From contig JAYSWD010000080.1 of assembly GCA_043718225.1 (NCBI GenBank), positions 1-5,445 of the forward strand: a stretch of DNA of 5,445 nt. The letters are read 5' to 3'. Below the pieces are notes generated by a model that saw only the letters and a list, made by a program, of their open reading frames with translations, had not been told where the DNA came from and did not search any database. Positions 1-5,408 of the stretch are shown here, in pieces (position 1 is the first letter of the stretch; each line of letters begins with the position of its first letter). The position numbers and the translations under genes were made by a program. This DNA comes from Multiplicimicrobium sp043718225. GTDB lineage: Bacteria > Omnitrophota > Omnitrophia > Omnitrophales > Aquincolibacteriaceae.

Positions 1-2268
1 TTTGAGCCCTCGATTGATTATTGCGTGGTTAAAATTCCGCGCTTTGCTTTTGAAAAATTCGAAGGCGTCGACAGCCGGCTTTCCTCACAGATGAAATCAG
101 TGGGCGAAGTCATGTCGCTCGGCAGCACTTTCAAGGAAGCTTTTCAGAAAGCATTGCGGTCGCTTGAAATCAAGCGCTTTGGATTCGGAGCCGACGGTAA
201 AGATAAAGTGTTTGAGATTGATTTGTCCGCACGTGAAGATTATTTGGGCTTTTTAAAAACCGCGCCGCAGAACGCGGAATTAAAAAATAGAATTCTCGAG
301 GAAATTAAAACCCCGCATGACTACCGCATGTTTTATCTAAAATACGCTTTTCTTTGCGGCGCGACAATCCAGGAAATCTTTGATGCCAGCTTTATCGATC
401 AATGGTTTTTGGCGCAGCTGAAACAAATTGTCGATTTGGAAAAAGAACTTGTGGCCGCTTCATCTCCGGAGAAACGTCAGGCGCTCTTATTGAAGGCCAA
501 GAAATACGGCTTTTCAGACCGCCAGCTGGCATTTTTATGGGGGCAAAAAGAAGACGAGGTCCGGTCCTTGCGCAAAGCCGCGAAGATTCAGCCGGTTTAT
601 AAACTGGTGGATACTTGCGCCGCGGAGTTTCAAGCTTATACGCCTTACTTCTATTCCACCTATCAGGAAGAAGATGAAGTCGTTGTTTCAAATAAAAAGA
701 AAGTCATGATTTTGGGCGGCGGCCCCAACCGCATCGGCCAGGGAATTGAATTTGATTATTGCTGTGTCCATGCCGTATTCGCCTTAAAAGCGCGCGGATA
801 TGAAACCATCATGGTTAACTCAAACCCTGAAACAGTCAGTACGGATTATGACACGGCGGATAAACTTTATTTTGAACCGCTGACTTTGGAAGATGTACTC
901 GCAATTTACGAAAAAGAAAAACCTGAAGGCGTGATTTTGCAATTGGGCGGGCAGACACCGCTTAATTTAGCGACAGGACTTGCCGCGAACGGCGTCAAGA
1001 TCCTCGGAACTTCGGTAGACGCGATTGACCGCGCCGAAGACCGCGACCGTTTTAAACAATTGCTTCAGAAAATCGGCATTAAGCAGCCGGCCAATGGCAT
1101 CGCGCAAAGTTTTGATGAGGCCTGCAAGATCGCCAAGGAAGTCGGTTACCCGGTGGTTGTGCGTCCTTCTTACGTACTCGGGGGACGGGCGATGGAAATT
1201 GCTTACGATGAAACGCAATTGAAAAAATTTATGCAACAGGCGGTTGAAGCCAGCGACAATCATCCGATTCTAATCGATAAATTTCTTGAGAATGCGACTG
1301 AACTGGATGTGGACCTCATTTCTGACGGAAAACTGGCCGTCGTCGGTTCGGTGCTCGAGCATATCGAGGAAGCGGGAATTCATTCCGGTGATTCCGCTTC
1401 GGTAATTCCGACATTTTCGGTTTCAAAGCAAATGCATCAGGAAGTGGTTCAGAAAACAAAAGAGTTGGCGTACGAGCTTGGCATTGTCGGCCTCATGAAT
1501 GTGCAATACGCGATCGTAAAAAATACGCTTTATTGTCTCGAGGTGAATCCGCGCGCTTCACGCTCGATGCCTTTCGTAAGTAAAACCATCGGTGTGCCGC
1601 TCGCAAAACTGGCCGCTCAGGTTATGGTGGGGGCGACTTTGGAGGAGCTTGGCTTCACGACGGAAATTACGCCGCCTTATTTCACAGTTAAAGAATCCGT
1701 ATTTCCTTTCGTCAAATTTCCGGGCGTCGATATTATTCTTTCGCCCGAAATGAAATCAACCGGCGAAGTTATGGGAATTGATTATGACTTCGGCCTCGCG
1801 TTTTACAAATCGCAGGACGCGGCGATGTCGCATATTCCGAAAGAGGGTAATGTTTTTGTTAGTGTGAAAAATACCGATAAAAAACAGGTAATTGATATTG
1901 CCAAAGGTTTTGCGGAACTCGGCTATAAAATTCTTTCCACTAAAGGCACGGCCGCTATTCTGCGAGAGCAGGGAATAGCGGTAGAAGAACTTAAAAAAAT
2001 CAGTGAAGGTAGTCCGAATGCGGTGGATTTAATCAAGGCTCGAAAAATCGATTTGATTATCAATACGCCTAATGGCAAAGGGCCGATGCTTGATGAAGGC
2101 AAAATCCGTTCGCTGGCGGTTTCCTTTAAGGTGCCTTGCATTACGACTCTCAATGCCGCGAAAGCCGCGTTGCTCGGGCTTCAATCGGTGCGGGGCGCTC
2201 AGCCGGAAGTGAAATCGATTAAGGAGTATCACGAAGAGTGCCGCAAACATCAGTCAATACAGGTTTAA
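1..2268 (+). CDS. carB: Carbamoyl-phosphate synthase large subunit, 5'-truncated by the window edge
   Basis: CarB makes carbamoyl phosphate from bicarbonate, two ATP and ammonia supplied by the CarA glutaminase, feeding pyrimidine and arginine synthesis in the cytoplasm. The frame is open from base 1 (FEPSIDYCVVKIPRF), so the start lies upstream; about 755 residues are present of the usual ~1070, leaving roughly 330 missing (most of the first ATP-grasp half). Visible in order: end of the carboxyphosphate half (KSVGEVM near 97-114), the oligomerisation domain, then the second ATP-grasp domain opening with GGGPNRIGQGIEFDY (715-759) and carrying the metal-binding EVNPRASRS signature (1540-1566). 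The C-terminal MGS-like allosteric domain runs from about 1849. By remembered alignment, E. coli UMP/IMP-site residues Ser948, Lys954, Thr974, Thr977, Lys993 and Asn1015 are kept at codons 1861, 1879, 1939, 1948, 1996 and 2062, so nucleotide feedback is likely. TAA at 2266-2268 is 2 nt before pyrK. No frameshift or internal stop is seen. Confidence 0.98.
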   Translation, partial: FEPSIDYCVVKIPRFAFEKFEGVDSRLSSQMKSVGEVMSLGSTFKEAFQKALRSLEIKRFGFGADGKDKVFEIDLSAREDYLGFLKTAPQNAELKNRILEEIKTPHDYRMFYLKYAFLCGATIQEIFDASFIDQWFLAQLKQIVDLEKELVAASSPEKRQALLLKAKKYGFSDRQLAFLWGQKEDEVRSLRKAAKIQPVYKLVDTCAAEFQAYTPYFYSTYQEEDEVVVSNKKKVMILGGGPNRIGQGIEFDYCCVHAVFALKARGYETIMVNSNPETVSTDYDTADKLYFEPLTLEDVLAIYEKEKPEGVILQLGGQTPLNLATGLAANGVKILGTSVDAIDRAEDRDRFKQLLQKIGIKQPANGIAQSFDEACKIAKEVGYPVVVRPSYVLGGRAMEIAYDETQLKKFMQQAVEASDNHPILIDKFLENATELDVDLISDGKLAVVGSVLEHIEEAGIHSGDSASVIPTFSVSKQMHQEVVQKTKELAYELGIVGLMNVQYAIVKNTLYCLEVNPRASRSMPFVSKTIGVPLAKLAAQVMVGATLEELGFTTEITPPYFTVKESVFPFVKFPGVDIILSPEMKSTGEVMGIDYDFGLAFYKSQDAAMSHIPKEGNVFVSVKNTDKKQVIDIAKGFAELGYKILSTKGTAAILREQGIAVEELKKISEGSPNAVDLIKARKIDLIINTPNGKGPMLDEGKIRSLAVSFKVPCITTLNAAKAALLGLQSVRGAQPEVKSIKEYHEECRKHQSIQV

Positions 2269-2270
2269 AA

Positions 2271-3050
2271 ATGGCTCGACCGCTTTTTGACGAAACAGTT
2301 GCGATTGTTGAAAATAACCGCATCAACGAAAAATATTTCAAACTGACTTTCCGTTCCAAAAATTTGGCCCGCAACGTGAAGCCGGGCCAGTTTCTCATGA
2401 TTCAAATCGGTGGCAAGCATGATCCTTATTTGCGCCGTCCATTCAGTTATTACCGTGTGAGCAGCGACCGCATTGAAGTTCTTTATGAAATTTTGGGATA
2501 TGGCACGCAGCTTTTATCACAAAAGAAAAAAGGCGATGAAGTTAAAGTCATGGGCGCGCTTGGCAATCCATTTGCCGTAAAAATGCCCAGATCCAAACGC
2601 GTTTTGGTCGCAGGGGGTGTCGGTGTTCCGCCGCTTGTTTTCTTCGCCGAAAAAAATAAATCTGATTATTTGCTTGTGGGAACAAAGTCCAAACAGGAAG
2701 TCATGCCGAAAAAAGAACTCGCTCAAGTGAAGGCGAAGGTCTTGTTTTCAACCGATGACGGTTCTTACGGAGTGAAAGGACGCGTGACTTTGCTGCTTGA
2801 GGATGTGATTGAAAAAGAAGGCGCCGAAAATATTTTTATTCAGACTTGCGGGCCGATGCCTATGATGAATGCCGTCATGATGATCGCGAATAAGTACGAG
2901 ATTCCGGGCGAAGCTTCACTAGATCAGACCATGGGCTGTGGTATGGGTATTTGCCTCGGATGCATGGTCAAAACCCCTGAAGGCTGGGTTCCATCCTGTA
3001 CTGAAGGGCCTATTTTTGCATTTGATCAATTAGTGGAAATGGGCCGGTAA
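2271..3050 (+). CDS. pyrK: Dihydroorotate dehydrogenase B, electron-transfer subunit
   Basis: PyrK partners the FMN subunit PyrD in the NAD-dependent class 1B dihydroorotate dehydrogenase, moving electrons from FMN through a [2Fe-2S] cluster and FAD to NAD+. The 259-residue product has the ferredoxin-reductase-like layout: FAD-binding RRPFS (residues 55-59) and GYGT (76-79), nucleotide-binding GGVGVPPL (115-122), CGPMPM (193-198), and a C-terminal cluster site with Cys223, Cys228, Cys231 and Cys243 (C-x4-C-x2-C-x11-C) followed by EGPIF. The last spacing is shorter than the x14 I recall for Bacillus and Lactococcus PyrK. I chose ATG 2271: it gives the usual N-terminal length, starts 2 nt after the carB stop, and has a weak AGG at 2261-2263 seven nt upstream. 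A GTG at 2238 in frame would add 11 residues inside carB and has AAGGAG (2221-2226) 11 nt upstream, but the extra residues look unlike the family. Its position directly before a class 1B pyrD supports PyrK over other ferredoxin reductases. Confidence 0.95.
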   Translation: MARPLFDETVAIVENNRINEKYFKLTFRSKNLARNVKPGQFLMIQIGGKHDPYLRRPFSYYRVSSDRIEVLYEILGYGTQLLSQKKKGDEVKVMGALGNPFAVKMPRSKRVLVAGGVGVPPLVFFAEKNKSDYLLVGTKSKQEVMPKKELAQVKAKVLFSTDDGSYGVKGRVTLLLEDVIEKEGAENIFIQTCGPMPMMNAVMMIANKYEIPGEASLDQTMGCGMGICLGCMVKTPEGWVPSCTEGPIFAFDQLVEMGR

Positions 3051-3054
3051 TGAA

Positions 3055-3092
3055 AGCCTACGCGGTTGGAGTTTGCTCCATCCGCGTAGGTT
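3055..3092. repeat. Strong inverted repeat (hairpin) in the pyrK-pyrD gap
   Basis: CCTACGCGG (3057-3065) is exactly complementary to CCGCGTAGG (3082-3090), and TGGAG (3067-3071) to CTCCA (3076-3080) around a TTTG loop. A single T/T mismatch separates the two stems. A G-T and an A-T pair extend the outer stem to 3055/3092. No T run follows, so it is not a standard intrinsic terminator. It may be a REP-like palindromic repeat, an mRNA-stabilising or processing hairpin, or a partial attenuator. It lies in the only loose junction of the operon, which suggests insertion. Confidence 0.8.
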
Positions 3093-3122
3093 GGTGAGGG
3101 TAAGGCGGAGACTGATCGCGAC

Positions 3123-3136
3123 GGTTTCGAAAAACC
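3123..3136 (+). other. Small hairpin upstream of pyrD
   Basis: GGTTT (3123-3127) pairs with AAACC (3132-3136) around a CGAA loop. It sits 24 nt before the pyrD start, in the same gap as the larger inverted repeat. It is short and may be incidental. Confidence 0.35.
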
Positions 3137-3160
3137 ATTGCTGGCGCAAATAATATAAAA

Positions 3161-4150
3161 ATGAAAACTAAAAAGATAAATAGAAAAACTAAAATCGACC
3201 TCGCGACACGAATTAAACATTTAACGTTTAAAAATCCGGTGACGGTGGCTTCCGGAACTTTCGGAACAACGACGGAAATGGAAGCTTATATCGATTATGA
3301 CAAGCTTGGCGCCGTCATCGCGAAGACGGTGACATTGCATGCGCGCGAAGGAAATCCGATGCCGCGGATATGCGAAACCGCGGCGGGCATGATCAATGCG
3401 ATCGGTTTGCAAAATAAAGGCCTGGATGAATTCATTGAAAATAAAATGCCGAAAATCCGCAAACAGAAAACACCGTGGATTTTAAGTATTGCCGCCGAAA
3501 CCACCGCAGAGTTCGGAATTATGGCCAAAAAACTGGATGTAATAAAAAAAGATTTCGCGATGCTGGAAGTGAATCTTTCTTGCCCCAATGTTGAAAAGGG
3601 CGGTGCAGGATTTATGCGCAAGCAGGAATTGATTCTTGATGTCATCAAAGCGATTCGCGACCAAACAGACATGGTTCTTATGGCGAAACTTTCACCCGAG
3701 CTCGGCGATGTGGTCGAAATTGCTGGAAAAGTTCTAGATCAGGGCGTGACAGGGATTAGCTTGATTAATACTTTGCGCGGCATGGTGATCGATATTTATA
3801 AACGCAAGTCACGCATCGCACGCGACAGCGGAGGCTTAAGCGGCCCGGCCATCAAACCCGTTGCGCTGCGATATGTGCATGATGTTAAAAAAGCATTCGG
3901 CTGTCCGATCATCGCTTCCGGCGGAATCCGCGACTGGAAAGACGCGGTTGAATTTTTAATCGTGGGCGCCGACCTGCTCGCGGTAGGGACATCTAACTTT
4001 GTGACTCCGAATGCCACGATCGAAATTATTGATGGCCTGGAAAATTTTTGCCGTGAGCAGGGGATTACAAACCTTGATCAATTAAGAAACAGTTTTGTTT
4101 CGGCCTCCGGTCCTTCGGCCCAACCGGCGCGAGGAAATCCAAATGGGTAA
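3161..4150 (+). CDS. pyrD: Dihydroorotate dehydrogenase, class 1B catalytic subunit
   Basis: This cytoplasmic FMN enzyme oxidises dihydroorotate to orotate, the fourth step of UMP synthesis, and with PyrK uses NAD+. The 329-residue TIM-barrel product shows NPVTVASGTFG (25-35), IAKTVT (53-58), NAIGLQNKG (79-87), the catalytic loop NLSCPNV with Cys141 as the general base (Cys marks class 1; class 2 has Ser), GGLSGPAIKP (224-233), and the FMN-phosphate motifs ASGGI (252-256) and GTSNF (276-280). LQNKG replaces the usual LQNPG. The N-terminus is about ten lysine-rich residues longer than usual, and the last ~19 residues (SFVSASGPSAQPARGNPNG) look unconserved and overlap the pyrF start. ATG 3161 is preceded by an A/T-rich stretch (AATAATATAAAA) with no Shine-Dalgarno sequence, unlike pyrF; no better in-frame start is seen. 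Adjacent pyrK supports class 1B. Function is near certain; the exact start is less so. Confidence 0.97.
   Translation: MKTKKINRKTKIDLATRIKHLTFKNPVTVASGTFGTTTEMEAYIDYDKLGAVIAKTVTLHAREGNPMPRICETAAGMINAIGLQNKGLDEFIENKMPKIRKQKTPWILSIAAETTAEFGIMAKKLDVIKKDFAMLEVNLSCPNVEKGGAGFMRKQELILDVIKAIRDQTDMVLMAKLSPELGDVVEIAGKVLDQGVTGISLINTLRGMVIDIYKRKSRIARDSGGLSGPAIKPVALRYVHDVKKAFGCPIIASGGIRDWKDAVEFLIVGADLLAVGTSNFVTPNATIEIIDGLENFCREQGITNLDQLRNSFVSASGPSAQPARGNPNG
4131..4142 (+). promoter_or_regulatory. Ribosome binding site that fixes the pyrF start
   Basis: GAGGA (4131-4135) lies 7 nt before ATG 4143, inside the last codons of pyrD. It selects this ATG over the in-frame ATG at 4095, which would add 16 residues (MFRPPVLRP...) unlike the family. 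CCGGT (4107-4111) and ACCGG (4123-4127) can form a 5-bp stem ending 3 nt before the site, so ribosomes finishing pyrD could open it and couple the two genes. Confidence 0.75.
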
Positions 4151-4856
4151 CAATACTGCCGCAGAAAAAATCATTGTTGCGGTTGATTTTCCTGATCAAA
4201 AAGACGCTCAAAAACTTTTCATGCAGCTGAAGGGGCAGGCTGTTTATTACAAAATCGGCCTTGAAATTTTTGTGAATTACGGATGGAAGTATGTTGAAAG
4301 CGTAAAAGAAATGGACGCGCGTGTTTTTCTTGATCTGAAATTACATGATATCCCTAACACTGTTGCCGGAGCGGTTGCGGCAGCCTGCGCGAATGATATT
4401 GATATTGTTAATGTGCACGCTTTGGGCGGTTTTGAGATGATGCAGCGCGCGGCCGAAGCCGTAAAAAAATCCGGAAAAAAGACAAAGTTAATTGCCGTGA
4501 CGATTCTTACGAGTCATGATCAAAAAGTGTTAGACGAGGAATTAAAAATCAAAAATTCAATTCCTGATCAAGTAGTTCATTTAGCACAACTCGCCAAAAA
4601 AGCAGGATTGGACGGCGTTGTTTGCTCGCCTCAAGAAGTGAAGTTTATTCGTGAAGCCATCCCGGGGGATTTTTTGATTGTGACGCCGGGAGTCAGGCCG
4701 GCGAATTCCGATTTGAATGATCAGAAACGTGTTTATACACCCGCCCGCGCCATTCAGGAAGGGGCTGATTACCTTGTCATCGGCCGTCCTATTACGCAAG
4801 CCGCCGATCCTTCCACTGCCTTTGAAGCGATTGCTCGCGAAATTCAGACTAACTAA
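4143..4856 (+). CDS. pyrF: Orotidine 5'-phosphate decarboxylase
   Basis: PyrF converts OMP to UMP, the last step of the de novo pathway, without a cofactor. The 237-residue product has normal family length and the expected TIM-barrel motifs: IVAVDF with Asp15 (residues 11-16), substrate Lys37 in YYKIGLE, the catalytic array DLKLHDIPNT with Asp64, Lys66 and Asp69 (64-73), VNVHALGG (89-96), TPGVRP with Arg185 (181-186), and the phosphate-binding YLVIGRPIT with Arg215 (210-218). The spacing matches the group that includes the Bacillus and E. coli enzymes. ATG 4143 overlaps the pyrD stop by 8 nt and has a good GAGGA site, so translation is probably coupled to pyrD. It is the last gene of the operon here; pyrE, often next in Bacillus-type operons, is absent. 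Confidence 0.97.
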   Translation: MGNNTAAEKIIVAVDFPDQKDAQKLFMQLKGQAVYYKIGLEIFVNYGWKYVESVKEMDARVFLDLKLHDIPNTVAGAVAAACANDIDIVNVHALGGFEMMQRAAEAVKKSGKKTKLIAVTILTSHDQKVLDEELKIKNSIPDQVVHLAQLAKKAGLDGVVCSPQEVKFIREAIPGDFLIVTPGVRPANSDLNDQKRVYTPARAIQEGADYLVIGRPITQAADPSTAFEAIAREIQTN

Positions 4857-4935
4857 ACCTAGACTAAAATCTTTTCAACCCACATCAAAACGACACCAGA
4901 CCCTGCTTCCTCTATAAGTTGCTATTTAGCGCTTT

Positions 4936-4968
4936 AACCTTCCTAAAGCCGGGGGTTAGGAAGGTTTT
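4936..4968 (+). terminator. Probable intrinsic terminator of the pyr operon
   Basis: AACCTTCCTAA (4936-4946) is perfectly complementary to TTAGGAAGGTT (4956-4966), giving an 11-bp stem with a 9-nt G-rich loop, followed by a short T run (TTTT, 4965-4968). It lies about 80 nt after the pyrF stop and before the tRNA promoter, where the operon should end. The T run is short, so readthrough is possible. The opposite strand lacks a T tail, so the direction is plus. Bases 4857-4935 hold no other feature I can support. Confidence 0.7.
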
Positions 4969-4989
4969 AGATTGGCAAATGAAGAGTTG

Positions 4990-5019
4990 TTGAAGTCTTT
5001 TGGATGAAACGAGTATAAT
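4990..5019 (+). promoter_or_regulatory. Sigma70-type promoter of the tRNA unit
   Basis: TTGAAG (4990-4995, four of six consensus bases) and a perfect TATAAT (5014-5019) are separated by 18 nt. A GC-rich stretch (GCCGCC) follows the -10 box, as is common in stringently controlled stable-RNA promoters. Transcription would start near 5026, giving a leader of about 18 nt before the tRNA. Confidence 0.75.
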
Positions 5020-5043
5020 GCCGCCTTCGTCGAACCATTCCGT

Positions 5044-5114
5044 TGGGGGATGGTGTAATGGTAGCACAAAAGCCTCTGGAGCTTTTTGTCTAGGTTCGAA
5101 TCCTAGTCCCCCAG
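5044..5114 (+). tRNA. trnQ: tRNA-Gln (anticodon CTG)
   Basis: The 71 nt fold into a full cloverleaf: acceptor TGGGGGA/TCCCCCA (5044-5050/5107-5113), D stem GTGT/GCAC with loop AATGGTA, anticodon stem AAAGC/GCTTT (5069-5073/5081-5085) with loop CTCTGGA, a 4-nt variable loop, and T stem CTAGG/CCTAG with the canonical TTCGAAT loop. The anticodon CTG (5076-5078) reads CAG. The weak first pair T1-A72 and discriminator G73 (5114) are the identity features of glutamine tRNA recognised by GlnRS in E. coli. The 3' CCA is not encoded (GAC follows G73), so it must be added by CCA-adding enzyme. It has its own promoter just upstream and no T-rich terminator directly after it, so transcription may run into the structured region downstream. 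Confidence 0.97.
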
Positions 5115-5119
5115 GACTT

Positions 5120-5135
5120 GTCTGATTAATCAGAC
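5120..5135. other. 16-nt perfect palindrome just after the tRNA
   Basis: GTCTGATTAATCAGAC equals its own reverse complement. It begins 6 nt after the tRNA discriminator base. As RNA it forms a 6-bp stem with a TTAA loop and could mark the tRNA 3' trailer; as DNA it has the form of an operator for a dimeric repressor. No T run follows, so it is not a convincing terminator. Confidence 0.6.
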
Positions 5136-5154
5136 CGGGGCTGGGAGAGTTGAG

Positions 5155-5196
5155 ATGATCCTGCGCAAGCGGGTGAGTCTAAATCCCCTCAATTGA
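5155..5196 (+). CDS. Possible 13-residue leader peptide
   Basis: ATG 5155 to TGA 5194-5196 encodes MILRKRVSLNPLN. A good Shine-Dalgarno sequence, GGAG (5144-5147), stands 7 nt before the ATG. The reading frame spans the GCAA-loop hairpin at 5160-5173 and ends at its enclosing stem, so translating ribosomes would open this structure, as in leader-peptide attenuation. There is no run of a single regulatory amino acid; two arginines flank one lysine at residues 4-6. A short ORF like this can arise by chance, and I recognise no known family. Confidence 0.3.
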   Translation: MILRKRVSLNPLN

Positions 5197-5252
5197 ATCA
5201 GTTTGGCGAAACGCGTTTTCCGGGTAATTTCCGGAGATCGTTTTGAAAAATT

Positions 5253-5304
5253 TGCTTCGCGGCAGTGCCTATTCGGGCGCGGGCGAAGCAGAGAGCGCGC
5301 CCGA
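5253..5304 (+). other. Putative H-type RNA pseudoknot
   Basis: TGCTTCGC (5253-5260) is exactly complementary to GCGAAGCA (5283-5290), and TCGGGCGCG (5273-5281) to CGCGCCCGA (5296-5304). The two helices interleave (5' strand 1, 5' strand 2, 3' strand 1, 3' strand 2) with 1 nt between the second and third strands, a 12-nt first loop (itself GGC-AGT-GCC) and a 5-nt last loop (GAGAG), which is classic H-type geometry. If they do not coexist, they are two competing hairpins, which would suggest a switch. Confidence 0.5.
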
Positions 5305-5408
5305 GATCTGGTACGGTTTCTTTTTCGAACCCTTCCAATCGAATCGTTCTCTCGCTAATGCAAGCCGTACGACGGAGGCCTAACCGCTACCGTGCGCGGC
5401 TTTAACTA

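Larger units (their letters stand above)
5136..5408 (+). ncRNA. Candidate structured RNA or 5' leader of unknown family
   Basis: No long ORF occupies this stretch, yet complementary segments follow one another. AGTTGAG/CTCAATT (5148-5154/5188-5194) encloses a CCTGC-GCAA-GCGGG hairpin (5160-5173). CGAAACG/CGTTTTG (5207-5213/5239-5245) encloses CCGG/CCGG. Next is an interleaved pair of helices at 5253-5304 (separate entry). GTACGGTTT/AAGCCGTAC (5311-5319/5362-5370) encloses TTCGA/TCGAA (5324-5328/5339-5343). CCGC/GCGG (5384-5387/5396-5399) is last. It lies between tRNA-Gln and a possible gene start, so it could be a cis-regulatory leader or an independent small RNA. By eye it lacks the hallmarks of tmRNA, RNase P RNA, SRP RNA and the riboswitches I can recall. 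The boundaries, strand and existence as an RNA are inference. Confidence 0.35.

Noticed and set aside
2238..2270. Upstream GTG start for pyrK with AAGGAG at 2221-2226
   Set aside because: The 11-nt spacing is long, the extra residues lie inside carB and look unlike PyrK N-termini, and ATG 2271 directly after the carB stop gives normal length.
3057..3095. Intrinsic terminator in the pyrK-pyrD gap
   Set aside because: The stem is strong but is followed by TTGGTGAGGG, with no T run.
4717..4917. 66-residue ORF overlapping the end of pyrF
   Set aside because: Most of it lies in another frame of pyrF; it has no ribosome binding site or recognisable motif.
5144..5164. 5' end of a 16S rRNA gene
   Set aside because: AGAGTT and TGATCCTG resemble the 16S start, but four extra bases intervene and nothing after them follows the rRNA sequence.
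5150..5192. 6S RNA
   Set aside because: GAGATG, GCAAGCGGG and AGTC in order recall the 5' part of E. coli 6S RNA, but the matching 3' closing strand is absent in the window, and the GCAAGCGGG region folds as a local hairpin instead.
5283..5310. Tetrahydrofolate riboswitch
   Set aside because: GCGAAGC...GAGAGCGCG recalls part of that aptamer, but the partner 5' half is not placed to form its closing helices, so the match looks coincidental.
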